The translations under genes and the position numbers were made by a program. The notes beneath the pieces are model-generated. The model did no database searches. It saw nothing but the letters and a program-made list of their open reading frames with translations, and was not told where the DNA came from. Source: Bacillota bacterium (GTDB lineage Bacteria > Bacillota > Clostridia > Christensenellales > Aristaeellaceae). From it: DNA of 64,000 nucleotides. The stretch is taken from assembly GCA_023436585.1 (NCBI GenBank), contig JAEZIN010000006.1:372001-436000 (forward strand), given 5' to 3'. Below, piece by piece: positions 23,968 through 33,185 of the stretch. Every line of letters begins with the position of its first letter. Position 1 is the first letter of the stretch.

Positions 23968-24732
23968 CTATCTAGTCACCGCATTCTCTTCCCGGTGATA
24001 TATCCTGTTCAACTCGGAGGTAGGCTTCCCCTGCCCGTCATATATAATCAGCGGCGGCATACAGTGCAGCATGGGCCTGGCGGCTTTGACGCCCTCCACC
24101 AATACAAGGTGGGGGGCTTTGTCCGCTTTGGAATGCACCATCCGAAGCCGCTTGGGCTCCAGCTTGTGATGCCGCATCGTATCCATCAGCTCCAGCATCC
24201 GTGGGGCCGGGAAGACCACAGCCAGCCGTCCTCCGTTGTTCAGCAGGACCTTGGCTGCTTGCACCACTTCGTGAAGCGTTGTGCCGCCCTCATGCCGGGC
24301 CAGCCGGAGTTCTTCCCTGGGATTCAATAATGCGCCGCCGGCTTTGCCATACGGCGGGTTGCTGACCACCAAATCCAGCGAGCCCGGCGCTATGATTTGA
24401 TGGGCGTTGCGCAAATCCTCCTCGTGGATGAAAATACGGTGCGTAAGCCCGTTCATGGCAGCGCTTCTTTTCGCCATGTCCGCCATGTCTTTTTGAATTT
24501 CAAAGCCATGGATGACGGCGTTTTCTGAACGTCCCGCCATCAACAGCGGCAGGATGCCGGTGCCTGTTCCAAGGTCCGCCGCCTTGTCGCGGGGGCGTAT
24601 GGAACAAAAGTCCGCCAGCAGCACCGCATCCATACCAAAGCAAAACGCTTCGGGGTTTTGAATGATGGTAAGGCCCGCAAACTGCAGATCATCCACCCGT
24701 TCCCCATCCTTTATCCATTGCGATTCCCCCAT
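23968..24732 (-). CDS. TrmN6-like tRNA1(Val) adenine N6-methyltransferase
   Basis: A 254-residue class I SAM-dependent methyltransferase. The SAM loop is AADLGTGTGILPLLMAGR and the amino-methylation motif is LVVSNPPYGK; the N-terminal GLTIIQNPEAFCFGMDAVLL is typical of YabB/YfiC proteins. In Bacillus the equivalent gene lies near holB and yaaT, and here these are 5-7 kb upstream on the same strand, so the order is partly preserved. It starts two bases after the stop of the large SpoIID-domain gene. Confidence 0.85.
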   Translation of the reverse strand: MGESQWIKDGERVDDLQFAGLTIIQNPEAFCFGMDAVLLADFCSIRPRDKAADLGTGTGILPLLMAGRSENAVIHGFEIQKDMADMAKRSAAMNGLTHRIFIHEEDLRNAHQIIAPGSLDLVVSNPPYGKAGGALLNPREELRLARHEGGTTLHEVVQAAKVLLNNGGRLAVVFPAPRMLELMDTMRHHKLEPKRLRMVHSKADKAPHLVLVEGVKAARPMLHCMPPLIIYDGQGKPTSELNRIYHREENAVTR

Positions 24733-24733
24733 C

Positions 24734-27700
24734 TTACGGCACCGGAGGGAAGACCAAATATTTCGTCATGCAGTAGCCCTCCTGGTTATTGTAGATCACC
24801 TTGCACCAGGTATCGCCCCGCATAAGCAATTCAATCACTTCGCCCAAGGGCATTTCAAACAGGATGGTGGCTGTTTCACTGCACTCCGTGCGCAGGTTCA
24901 GCGTGCCGTTTTCCGGTGTGACGGTGGCAGTCGTGCCTTCCTCTGCTTCCACCAAGGTGGGATCGAGTACGGGAGATGGAGAGGATGGCTGCTGCTGTTG
25001 CTGCTGAGTTTGATCTGTTTCTAGCGCCGTATCTGTCTCCGACACCAGCGGCGCGGCGGACAATAGCTCGGCCGGCTTTGTAAACGTAAGGAAGGAAGTC
25101 ATGACATAGCCGCTGATGCTGTTCCAGGATATTTGCGACCATGTGGCTCCTTTGGAATACACTGTTACCTGTGCAAGGTTTGGCGCTACGCCAACCTTCG
25201 TGGCGGTGCTCTCAGGCTTGGAGCGGATGTTCAGGGAGCCACCCGTTGTTTTTACCCAGGCTGTTTGCGTTTCCCCGCCCGCGGTGGGCGGATTGCCTGT
25301 AAAGGCCAGATACCCGGTCAGCACATACCCTGTTTTTCCGCCGTAGCTTACCTTGCACCAGGACGACCCTTTTTCCAGCAAACTGACAACGCTGTACTGG
25401 GGAATGGTAATGAGCACATCGCTGCCGGAGGCGGCGGTTTTGCGCATGTTCAGGGAACCGGATTGCGTATTCACCCAGGCCGTTGTCCCTGTCGGGATGG
25501 GGGTAGGCGTAGGCGTCGCTGTAGGTGTAGGCGTCGGGGAAGGAGTCGGCGTCGCATCCCCCGTCCCCGTGGGGGTGGGAGTGGGCGTTGGTGTAGGTGT
25601 CACCGTGTTAAAGCGCAGATAGCCCGTCATCACATAGCCGGTCTTCCCGCCGTAGGAAACCTTACACCAGGAATCGCCTTTGGACAGAAGCGTTACCTGG
25701 GCATTTTGCGGGATCTGAATCAAAACGGTGGAAGAAGATTTCGGCTCCTTGCGCATGTTCAGGGAACCGGATGCCGTATTCACAAACGCGATGGAAGGGG
25801 CCGGCGTCACGGTGGGCGCTGGCGTGGAACCGCCAAACCCCAGATAGGTGGTCATCACATACCCCGTTTTTCCGCCATAAGATACCTGGCTCCAGGTATC
25901 GCCCTTGGAAAGGACGGTAACCTGGGCATATTGCGGAATTTGCGTAAGGACGGTGGCACCCGATTTGGGCTCCTTTCGCAGGTTCAAAGAGCCCTGCTGC
26001 GTGTTGACGTACGCCATGTTGGGGGCAAGTGTAGGAGCAGGCGTGGGTGTCGGGGTCGGGGTAGGCGTAGGTGTGGGCGTTGGTGTTTCGCTATTTTGAG
26101 GCGATTCCGTCGAAGGGGCAACCGTCGGTGTCGGCGTAGGCTCTGTCAGGAAGGTCAAATATTTGGTCATGACATAGCCTGTTTTTCCGGAATAGGTTAC
26201 GTTTGTCCACTCCGATCCCTTGGTGACGACAATCACCGTGGCGTTTTGCGGTATGGTGGTGACAATCGTTCCATTGGAGGCCGCTGTCTTGCGCATGTTC
26301 AGCGAGCCGGAGGGCGTGGTCACCTTGGCCTGCATATCCCATGGGATCGGCGTAGGTGTAGGCGCAGGCGTAGGGGTGGGCGGCGGCGTTTGATCGGTGC
26401 CCAGGAATGTGAGGTAGGCGGACATAACGAAACCGTCATATCCCGCGTACTGCACCCTGGACCAGGTGTCTCCCCTGCTGACAACCACTACATAAGCATT
26501 TTGGGGGATGGTGCACAGGATAGTGCTTCCGCTCTTGCCCTGGGTGCGCATATTCAAAGAACCCTGCTGGGTGGTAACCTTCGCGTAGCTTGCCTGGGGC
26601 TGCTGCGGTTCGCCCTCATCATCATCAAAGAGAAGGTATTGCGTCATGGCATAGCCGGATACGCCGGCGTACCTTACCGCGCACCAAGTATCGCCCTTTT
26701 GCGTAACGATTACACTTTCGCCCTTGGGGATCTCCAGGAGTATGGCCGCGTCCAGGCTGGCCGTCTGCCTTAGGTTCAAGGTGCTGCTGGTGGGGTTGGC
26801 AACGGCCTCCACTTCCCCTTCGCCAAGGGGCGGGTCCTCATCCGGCGTCTGTCCCGGCTCCCCGGTCATGGTGAGGTAGGAGGTGACGATATAGCCTGTC
26901 GTATCCTGGTACTTCACCTTGCACCACACGCCATCGTTCCGAAGAACGGTAACGTTCGTTCCATGGGCCAGCCTTTGCAGCACCGTGCCGCTGGTGGATG
27001 GCGTAGACCGCATGTTGACCGTGCCTGTGCCGCCTTCCAAAGTGACAACGGCACCGTTGCTTGCAGGATCGGCCGTTTGGCCGGGATAGGTGGTAGAAAA
27101 GCTCAAAAAGTCAGTGGATGCGTAGGCGATGATGGCCCCGTACTGAACATACGCCCATTGGCTCGTTTTGCTGAATACGGACAGCACAGCACCGGAGGGG
27201 GCTGTGCCTACGATGGTTGCCGTGGGATTTCCCTGTGCCCTTAGGTTCAGGTATTGGGACGCCGTCACAGTAGCGTATTGGCTGATATCGGTCGGCGTCT
27301 TGTCGGTGGTTTCGGGGGCTGTGCCGGATATGGTCAGCGTGCTTGTCTGAACATACCCGCTGATGCTTCCATACTGTATAAAGGCCCAACCATCCTTCAC
27401 AGCCCATACCTTTACAGGCACGCCATGGGGCGCCGTGCTCAGGATGGCGGCTGTGGCGCTGGGCTGCTTGCGGATACCCAGCAGGTCGGAGGAATTCACC
27501 AGCTTCACGATGGCGGATGCCGGGGAATCGCTTCCCTCGATGTCCGCGGGATTCTCCACCGTCGTCTCCTCCTGGGAATCCTGGCCGGAAACGATGGGGC
27601 TTAAAATCGTATTGGTAAAGTTATGCTGGACCCGTTTGCAGCCTTCAAAATAGAAGCCCACAATCTGGTCGTAGGTGTAGCCCATGCGGCCCATCTGCAT

Positions 27701-28990
27701 GGCACCGCGCTGGCTCAGGCCAACACCGTGGCCATAGCGCCTAGCGTTCAAAACAAAGTTACTGCCGGACTTGGTGACCATCCACAGCTCGTTTTGCGAG
27801 GAGCTGATGCTCATACCCAGCATGCCTTCCAGATCGCCGAATATTTCGCATGTCACGATGGCCGGGACCTCCACCGTGGAGCCGGTGCTGTTCTTGGTGC
27901 GCACAGTGAGCGCAAAATCCATTTTTGTGTAAAGCCGGCTGGGATCGGCAAATTTGGGCGTATGGGGTGTGATATTGTTGATCTTCGTCACCGTAACCAC
28001 GGAAGAGCTGCCGTTGTACCCCATGGCCTGCACGGCGGAGGCAGCCTTGCTGTTAAGCAGCGATTTCAGGGAAGCGTTTTGGCTGCCGCTGAGCGCGTCG
28101 CCGTACACCGTGGCCGTTTTTTTGACGGAATCCGGGTTGCCAAGGTCAAACGGGTCATCCTTCACATTCAGATAGCTGTAGCCGGAACCGCCCCAGATGT
28201 TTTTGCTGGCTTCCGTCTGCCCGCCGTTGGAGGCGGTATAGAAGGTACCGGTCAGGCTGGAACCGTTCATGACAACGATCCCCTTGGTGCCGTCCACGGC
28301 CGCCTTGCAGTTGGCATACCCGCTGGGCGTTCCCCTGTATACCTGGTCATTGGTGGTATCCACCACATCGTAAATGGAGCCGGCCCTATCTTGCATTTTC
28401 CGTAGTGTATACGTCCTGGCGGCGATAGCCTGTGCCTTCAGGGCCTCCAAATGAGCGCTGTTGCCCATTTCATATGGCAGCACGCCGTACAGGTAATATT
28501 CCATGTAGATATAAGCAATGGTGTACAGCTTGTAGCCGGTGCTTACCTTATCCACGATAAAGCGCAAATCGCCGGGGTAAGGATTGGAAGTGGATTCCGC
28601 TATAATCAGCCCGTTGGAACCGCTGGTGCTGTGGCGGCGCAGCGCGAACTGGCTGCCCATGTCCGTCGTGACGCCGTTGCGGGTAATGGTCAACTTGCCT
28701 GTGGTGCTGTTGAAATTGACGGTCACCTTTTCCCCGTTGGAAAGCGCCTGGCTTGTGCTTCCGTTGATGCTGTAGCTGCCGGCAACGGTAATGTTCAGTG
28801 TGCTGGGGTTGCCCATGGAGGAAAGATACACGCGCACCATACCGTTGGTTGAGCTGGAGAGCGTGACCAGCGGCGCGGACTTCACCTGAACGTCAGTTGC
28901 TGCAGCAGAGCCCAGCATGCAAACAAGCAAGGAAACCAAAATAAAAAAGCTCAAAGCGCGGAGCTTTCCCATTTTCTTCATAACAGTCAT
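24734..28990 (-). CDS. Large secreted SpoIID/LytB-domain protein with eleven SH3 repeats
   Basis: A 1418-residue protein. It has a signal peptide (LRALSFFILVSLLVCMLGSA), an N-terminal SpoIID/LytB domain (GVLPYEMGNSAHLEALKAQA, RTYTLRKM, YGHGVGLSQRGAMQMGRMGY), and then eleven bacterial SH3 repeats of about 60 residues, each with the pattern GSLNMR...P...W.V.Y...GYVMT.YL.F. Several repeats are joined by long Pro-Thr linkers. SpoIID is a lytic transglycosylase acting during engulfment; the SH3 repeats should bind cell wall. The start at 28990 follows GGGAGG by eight bases. A vegetative or envelope role is also possible because the usual SpoIID is much shorter. Confidence 0.9.
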   Translation of the reverse strand: MTVMKKMGKLRALSFFILVSLLVCMLGSAAATDVQVKSAPLVTLSSSTNGMVRVYLSSMGNPSTLNITVAGSYSINGSTSQALSNGEKVTVNFNSTTGKLTITRNGVTTDMGSQFALRRHSTSGSNGLIIAESTSNPYPGDLRFIVDKVSTGYKLYTIAYIYMEYYLYGVLPYEMGNSAHLEALKAQAIAARTYTLRKMQDRAGSIYDVVDTTNDQVYRGTPSGYANCKAAVDGTKGIVVMNGSSLTGTFYTASNGGQTEASKNIWGGSGYSYLNVKDDPFDLGNPDSVKKTATVYGDALSGSQNASLKSLLNSKAASAVQAMGYNGSSSVVTVTKINNITPHTPKFADPSRLYTKMDFALTVRTKNSTGSTVEVPAIVTCEIFGDLEGMLGMSISSSQNELWMVTKSGSNFVLNARRYGHGVGLSQRGAMQMGRMGYTYDQIVGFYFEGCKRVQHNFTNTILSPIVSGQDSQEETTVENPADIEGSDSPASAIVKLVNSSDLLGIRKQPSATAAILSTAPHGVPVKVWAVKDGWAFIQYGSISGYVQTSTLTISGTAPETTDKTPTDISQYATVTASQYLNLRAQGNPTATIVGTAPSGAVLSVFSKTSQWAYVQYGAIIAYASTDFLSFSTTYPGQTADPASNGAVVTLEGGTGTVNMRSTPSTSGTVLQRLAHGTNVTVLRNDGVWCKVKYQDTTGYIVTSYLTMTGEPGQTPDEDPPLGEGEVEAVANPTSSTLNLRQTASLDAAILLEIPKGESVIVTQKGDTWCAVRYAGVSGYAMTQYLLFDDDEGEPQQPQASYAKVTTQQGSLNMRTQGKSGSTILCTIPQNAYVVVVSRGDTWSRVQYAGYDGFVMSAYLTFLGTDQTPPPTPTPAPTPTPIPWDMQAKVTTPSGSLNMRKTAASNGTIVTTIPQNATVIVVTKGSEWTNVTYSGKTGYVMTKYLTFLTEPTPTPTVAPSTESPQNSETPTPTPTPTPTPTPTPAPTLAPNMAYVNTQQGSLNLRKEPKSGATVLTQIPQYAQVTVLSKGDTWSQVSYGGKTGYVMTTYLGFGGSTPAPTVTPAPSIAFVNTASGSLNMRKEPKSSSTVLIQIPQNAQVTLLSKGDSWCKVSYGGKTGYVMTGYLRFNTVTPTPTPTPTPTGTGDATPTPSPTPTPTATPTPTPIPTGTTAWVNTQSGSLNMRKTAASGSDVLITIPQYSVVSLLEKGSSWCKVSYGGKTGYVLTGYLAFTGNPPTAGGETQTAWVKTTGGSLNIRSKPESTATKVGVAPNLAQVTVYSKGATWSQISWNSISGYVMTSFLTFTKPAELLSAAPLVSETDTALETDQTQQQQQQPSSPSPVLDPTLVEAEEGTTATVTPENGTLNLRTECSETATILFEMPLGEVIELLMRGDTWCKVIYNNQEGYCMTKYLVFPPVP
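25497..25605 (+). repeat. Low-complexity repeat encoding Pro-Thr linker
   Basis: Iterations of GTAGGCGTC/GTAGGTGTA-type hexamers encode the TPTPTP linkers between SH3 repeats 8 and 9 on the minus strand. Similar short runs occur at 26034-26090 and 26349-26385. Confidence 0.8.
26034..26090 (+). repeat. Low-complexity repeat encoding Pro-Thr linker (second)
   Basis: Iterations of GGGTGTCGGGGTCGG/GTAGGTGTG units encode a TPTPTPTPTP linker between SH3 repeats 6 and 7 of the SpoIID-domain protein. The near-identity of units makes this a likely site of length variation by slippage. Confidence 0.75.
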
Positions 28991-29109
28991 CGGTTCAACC
29001 TCCCGGAGGCCATCTTTGGTAGGCCCTATTTGGCAGCCTGCGCCATCCTCCTGCGTAAAACCATGAAAGTGATAAGCAATCAAAACTTCATACTTTTGTA
29101 ACTTGTTGC

Positions 29110-29139
29110 ATTGTAGCATACAAAAGCTTCCCTTGTCTA
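29110..29139 (-). promoter_or_regulatory. Candidate promoter for the SpoIID/SH3 gene
   Basis: On the minus strand TAGACA (29134-29139) and TACAAT (29110-29115) are 18 bases apart, with an extended TGC before the -10. The mRNA leader would be about 110 bases. The rest of 28991-29287 holds no gene I can support. Confidence 0.5.
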
Positions 29140-29287
29140 CATATCTCTCTCAAAAAGCTTGTAAATTAAGCTGCGCAGTGTGTTTTTACACTTCGGGGGC
29201 CGTAAAACAGCTTCCAATTCACCATATGCAGACAATGGTTTGCCGTCCCACTGGGCGGGGAAATGAACAAGTAAGAGACATATAAAA

Positions 29288-29326
29288 AAGAAAGCCCCCT
29301 GCTTATAAAACAGGAGGCTTCAAAAA
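29288..29326 (-). terminator. Intrinsic terminator after the ferredoxin gene
   Basis: On the minus strand AAGCCTCCTG and CAGGGGGCTT pair around TTTTATAAG, followed by TCTTTTTT. It ends the ferredoxin transcript. Confidence 0.85.
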
Positions 29327-29334
29327 AAGTGGAT

Positions 29335-29505
29335 TTATTCCTGCGCGGGGGCACCCACGGGGCAAACATCGGCACAAGCGCCGCAATCGATGCACTTTTC
29401 GGGATCGATATCGTACTTGCCTTCGCCTTCAGAAATCGCCTGGACGGGGCATTCGGGTTCGCAGGCACCGCAGCTGATGCATTCATCAGAAATTTTGAAT
29501 GCCAT
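29335..29505 (-). CDS. 2[4Fe-4S] ferredoxin
   Basis: A 56-residue clostridial-type ferredoxin with both cluster motifs intact: CISCGACEPECPVQA and CIDCGACADVCPVGA. It is a low-potential soluble electron carrier, and a plausible partner for the bifurcating hydrogenase encoded elsewhere in the window (inference). The ATG at 29505 follows AAGGAGGTGAATCCACC. The gene has its own promoter and terminator, so it is monocistronic. Confidence 0.96.
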   Translation of the reverse strand: MAFKISDECISCGACEPECPVQAISEGEGKYDIDPEKCIDCGACADVCPVGAPAQE

Positions 29506-29563
29506 GGTGGATTCACCTCCTTGTATGCCATCAATGACCGGATACAGTAAAACTGCCTTGACT

Positions 29564-29592
29564 ATCATAGCACGCCACAAAGGCAAATGCAA
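29564..29592 (-). promoter_or_regulatory. Promoter of the ferredoxin gene
   Basis: TTGCAT (29587-29592) and TATGAT (29564-29569) on the minus strand are 17 bases apart. The predicted leader is about 50 bases. Confidence 0.65.
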
Positions 29593-29628
29593 GCAATAAT
29601 CAGGAAAGTGTATACAAATCACGGCTTG

Positions 29629-30780
29629 TTACGGCTGATCCTTGTCCTCTTCGCCCAACTCCGGAGCATCCTCCATCAGATCGGGGAAAGTCAGCAAATC
29701 GTCCGGATTCTCCTCGGTTTCTTCTGGCGCCAGGGTGAAATCCTCATCCTCCCCGGTATCTTCCAGAAACTCCTCCGGAATATCGTCTTCAGGTTTATTG
29801 GCTGCACGCATGGCATGGTCCACCGCCAAAAGCCAGGGAGAAACGGCAGAGGGTTTCTTTTCTTCCGTATTCGCTGGCGCGGGCTTCGCCGGCCGCTCTT
29901 TCCTGGGCGGGCGGGCCTCCTGCATGCTTTCCTCCCGGACGGGTGCCTGCACAGGCTCCGGAGTCCCCTGCTGCGACGCGCGCTGCACATCAGCCATGGG
30001 GTAATCCTTCAGCTCGCTGGAGTCGCCCTTTTGCACCCGCACCCGGACCGTTTCCTTGATGACATTCACATCCCACACAACGCCCCGGCCGTCTGGTACG
30101 ATGACCTCCTTGCCCACCTTGGGCATGCGCTTGCGGGTCTGCTCATAATTGTCCTGCTCATATTTTAAGCAGCACATCAGACGGCCGCATACGCCGGAAA
30201 TCTTGGTGGGATTCAGGGACAGGTTCTGCTCCTTGGCCATTTTGATGGACACGGGCTGGAAATCGCCCAGGAAGCTGCCGCAGCAAATGGGCCGCCCGCA
30301 GGGGCCAAGTCCGCCCAGCATCTTCGCTTCGTCCCGAACCCCGATCTGCCGAAGCTCTATACGGGTTTTGAAAACAGAAGCCAGGTCCTTGACCAGGGAA
30401 CGGAAGTCTACCCGGCCGTTGGCTGTAAAATAGAACAATATCTTCGAATTGTCGAAGGTATATTCCACGCTAACCAGCTTCATATCCAGCTTATGCTCGG
30501 TAATCTTGCGCTGACAGACGGCATACGCTTCCCGCTCATTCTTTTCGTTTTCCTGAGCGTGCTGGATGTCGTCGGCGGAAGCGACTCGGATTACCTGCTT
30601 CAGTGGCGCGATGATCTGATCGTCATCGATTTCTCGAACGCCGGTGACCACCTCGCCGAATTCCACGCCCCTGGCCGTCTCCACGATTACATAATCCCCG
30701 GCGGACGGCCATAAAGCGCCCGGGTGGAAAAAATACAGCTTGCCCGCGTTTTTGAAGCGGACGCCGATTACTGTTGCCAT
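29629..30780 (-). CDS. ricT: PSP1-domain protein RicT (YaaT)
   Basis: A 383-residue protein. The conserved PSP1/YaaT part covers about the first 270 residues, with GGLGPCGRPICCGSFL and GVCGRLMCCLKYE, whose cysteines bind Fe-S clusters in the Bacillus RicA-RicF-RicT complex that affects RNase Y, sporulation and competence. The C-terminal 110 residues are acidic and proline-rich and look disordered. The ATG at 30780 is placed where homologues begin (MATVIGVRFKNAGKLYFFHP); the open frame extends upstream inside holB. It overlaps holB by 13 bases. Confidence 0.9.
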   Translation of the reverse strand: MATVIGVRFKNAGKLYFFHPGALWPSAGDYVIVETARGVEFGEVVTGVREIDDDQIIAPLKQVIRVASADDIQHAQENEKNEREAYAVCQRKITEHKLDMKLVSVEYTFDNSKILFYFTANGRVDFRSLVKDLASVFKTRIELRQIGVRDEAKMLGGLGPCGRPICCGSFLGDFQPVSIKMAKEQNLSLNPTKISGVCGRLMCCLKYEQDNYEQTRKRMPKVGKEVIVPDGRGVVWDVNVIKETVRVRVQKGDSSELKDYPMADVQRASQQGTPEPVQAPVREESMQEARPPRKERPAKPAPANTEEKKPSAVSPWLLAVDHAMRAANKPEDDIPEEFLEDTGEDEDFTLAPEETEENPDDLLTFPDLMEDAPELGEEDKDQP

Positions 30781-31793
30781 GCCTTGATTTCCTCCGTTAT
30801 TTTCAGCAGCAGCTCTTCCAGAACTGCCTGCCAGCTTACTTGACTTGCTTTGCGCCTGCGGGCCAGGAAAATGGCGTCCATGATCCTTTGCAGCGACGGG
30901 ATTGGCGCGCTTTCCCCTGCTGACTGCCATTTGGGCGGATACGCATCCAACGCGCTCACGCTTCTCTGTCCCAGACGCGTCAAAAGAACCTCCCGAATCA
31001 GTGTTTCCACTGCGTCCAAAAAATTGTCCGCCTGATCCTTGTCCTCCCGCATGGAACTGCTGATGGGAAAGACATCCTTGGCGCTCTCCATGGTGAAAAC
31101 CGTCTGCAGCACTTTCTTGCGCGTCTCCCCGTAGGCGGGGTCCTGATATAGATTAAGCGCCGCGCCCAAGCTGCCGCCGCTGGAAAGAAACAATTCCTCC
31201 AGGCGCTCCGTGGGTACTCCGTATGCCGTCAAGACGGGCTCCATATCCTCCTGCGGCCAGGGCGGGATAGGCTTCACACGGCAACGGGATACCACGGTGG
31301 GTAAAAGCGAGGAGCCTTCCTCCGATGTAAGCAGAAAAACCGTGTCTTCCGGCGGCTCCTCCAGGGTTTTCAGAAGACAATTTTGAGCCTGGGCGGTCAT
31401 CTTTTCCGCCCGTTCAATGAGTATAACACGCTTTCCGCCTTCATAAGCATGCTCTCCCGTCAGGCGCACCGCCTCGCGGATTACATCCACACCTATGGAT
31501 TTTTCACTCCGGATGATCTTCGCATCCGGATGTGTTCCGTCCAAAAAGCGGATACAAGGCGGACAATGAAAGCAAGGCTTCATTTCGCCTTTGCACAAAA
31601 GCGTCATTGCGCACTGAGCCGCCAGCGTTCTTTTGCCAACGCCCCGCAGTCCCGTAAAAAGATAGGCGTGCACGGCGGCGCCCGTGGCGAATTCCTGTAT
31701 CAGCCTATGGAAAAGAGCGCCCGGCCGGATTTTCTCCGCAATGCCGGACGCGTTGTCCTTTCCATGGCGGGCCGCATCAAACAAGAAAGCCAC
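30768..31793 (-). CDS. holB: DNA polymerase III delta' subunit
   Basis: A 341-residue clamp-loader subunit. It shows the Walker-type region FTGLRGVGKRTLAAQCAMTL, a zinc-binding set of cysteines (CKGEMKPCFHCPPC), and SRCRVKPIPPW equivalent to the SRC motif. Clamp loading opens the beta clamp at primer junctions. The first codon may be GTG at 31793 or the TTG three codons later at 31784, which has the better spacing to GGGAAGG. The order darA-holB-ricT is as in other Firmicutes. Confidence 0.9.
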   Translation of the reverse strand: MAFLFDAARHGKDNASGIAEKIRPGALFHRLIQEFATGAAVHAYLFTGLRGVGKRTLAAQCAMTLLCKGEMKPCFHCPPCIRFLDGTHPDAKIIRSEKSIGVDVIREAVRLTGEHAYEGGKRVILIERAEKMTAQAQNCLLKTLEEPPEDTVFLLTSEEGSSLLPTVVSRCRVKPIPPWPQEDMEPVLTAYGVPTERLEELFLSSGGSLGAALNLYQDPAYGETRKKVLQTVFTMESAKDVFPISSSMREDKDQADNFLDAVETLIREVLLTRLGQRSVSALDAYPPKWQSAGESAPIPSLQRIMDAIFLARRRKASQVSWQAVLEELLLKITEEIKAWQQ

Positions 31794-31811
31794 CTTCCCT
31801 GTAGGTCCTGC

Positions 31812-32141
31812 CTACAGCTTGACGAACTGATCCACCGTCAACACAAAGATGGTGGCTCCACCTACCATAACCTCGATGGGATAGGGTGAATATACGCCGG
31901 ATACCCCGGCCATAGAGGTAGGTGATGTGGCAATCTGCTTGCGGCTCTTGCAAACCTTTTCGATGACAGCCATGGCACTGTCAAACCTATCATCCTCTAC
32001 GCCTACCAGCAGCGTCGTGTTCCCGGCCCTTAAAAAGCCGCCGGTGGTAGCCAGCTTCGTTACGCCGAAGCCGTCGTTCATCAGTTGGCTGATTAACCTG
32101 GAAGCGTCCTCGTCCTGTACAATGGCCACGATCAGTTTCAT
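31812..32141 (-). CDS. darA: Cyclic di-AMP receptor DarA (PstA/YaaQ), PII-like
   Basis: A 109-residue PII-like signalling protein. It has the MKLIVAIVQDEDASRLISQL start and the TTGGFLRAGNTTLLVGVEDD loop that contacts c-di-AMP in characterised homologues. Its target is not known in most organisms. It lies upstream of holB with an 18-base gap to the holB GTG. Length and motifs are full. Confidence 0.94.
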   Translation of the reverse strand: MKLIVAIVQDEDASRLISQLMNDGFGVTKLATTGGFLRAGNTTLLVGVEDDRFDSAMAVIEKVCKSRKQIATSPTSMAGVSGVYSPYPIEVMVGGATIFVLTVDQFVKL

Positions 32142-32237
32142 GAAACTACCTCCTTTCGGATCGAATTTTTAGATGTTTGTGCCATCTTATGTTCAGTATA
32201 CAACAAACAGAAGGAAAAATCAAATCAGGGACCCGAA

Positions 32238-32927
32238 TCAAGCTTCCTGCAAAAAGCGTTTTACCAGGCGTACCGAGTTTTCGGCGGCATGTTTCACAAA
32301 TTGCATGAAATCCACGTCGGAGCCGCCGTCCGCGTTGTCGGATATGGCCCGTACAATGGCGCACGGAACGCCGTTTACATGGCATACATGGGCTACCGCG
32401 CCGCCCTCCATTTCGCAGCAGAGGGCATGAAACTGCTCCCGCACGCGGTCTCTGCGCGAAGCGTCATGCAAGAACTGATCGCCAGTGGCAATCCCGCCTA
32501 AGGCGCCCTTGATATCCGGCAGCGCCGAGAGGGCGCGGCGGAGCTTATCCTGAAGCATGTCATCCAGCAACAACTGAATTCTATTGACACCGGAGATGAA
32601 ACCGGGCGGGTCGCCCAGGGGCGTTGTGTCCATGTCGTGCTGTACGGCGTATGTGCCAACCACTACATCGCCAATGTTTATCGTGTCGCTCAGCGACCCG
32701 GCTACGCCCAGGTTCAGCACCGCTTCGGGTTGAAACCGCTGTATCATTGCCTGGGTACACATCGCGGCGTTCACCTTGCCAGGCCCGCATACACACAGCA
32801 CCGCCTCACGGCCCCACAGCAGGCCGGTTTGGAATTCCATACCGCCAATATGCATGGTTTGACCGTTTTCAAGCGCCGCCGCTATGAGTTCCATTTCCAC
32901 CCTCATGGCACTGATCAAACCAAGCAT
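32238..32927 (-). CDS. mtnN: 5'-methylthioadenosine/S-adenosylhomocysteine nucleosidase
   Basis: A 229-residue nucleoside phosphorylase-fold enzyme that cleaves MTA and SAH to adenine and a ribosyl thiol, recycling by-products of SAM use. The substrate-site CCEMEGGAVAHVCHVNGVP and the catalytic-Asp RAISDNADG are intact. It starts with MLGLISAMRVEMELIAAALE. It has its own promoter at 32963-32992. Confidence 0.95.
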   Translation of the reverse strand: MLGLISAMRVEMELIAAALENGQTMHIGGMEFQTGLLWGREAVLCVCGPGKVNAAMCTQAMIQRFQPEAVLNLGVAGSLSDTINIGDVVVGTYAVQHDMDTTPLGDPPGFISGVNRIQLLLDDMLQDKLRRALSALPDIKGALGGIATGDQFLHDASRRDRVREQFHALCCEMEGGAVAHVCHVNGVPCAIVRAISDNADGGSDVDFMQFVKHAAENSVRLVKRFLQEA

Positions 32928-32962
32928 GCCTTGTTCCTCCGAAGCGCACAGTTATTTTTTCC

Positions 32963-32992
32963 ATTATAATGGGATTGCGCATAGCCTGTCAA
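32963..32992 (-). promoter_or_regulatory. Promoter of mtnN
   Basis: On the minus strand TTGACA (32987-32992) and TATAAT (32963-32968) are perfect hexamers with an 18-base spacer. Confidence 0.75.
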
Positions 32993-33185
32993 CCGCGGGT
33001 GTTGCGTAAAAATTTTCGATTTTTCAAAATCAAACCCTTGAATTTCCCCTTATGCCATGATATGATAATTCGCGTGGTTGACAAGCGCTTGCGCTGGCCA
33101 TGATAGCCGGCGATAAAGTGCCGCTTCCAAAGCGGTCGGCATTCTTCGTACATGGCCTTGAGGCGCCGGTCAACACTACATATAT

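Noticed and set aside
25497..26385. Short repeated units that could look like a CRISPR array
   Set aside because: The units are contiguous hexamer-like repeats without spacers and encode Pro-Thr linkers in frame with SH3 domains.
33078..33106. TTGACA-17-TGATAG as the promoter of tRNA-Ala
   Set aside because: The -35 is perfect but the -10 is poor and lies about 80 bases upstream of the tRNA; the true promoter could be elsewhere, so I do not list it.
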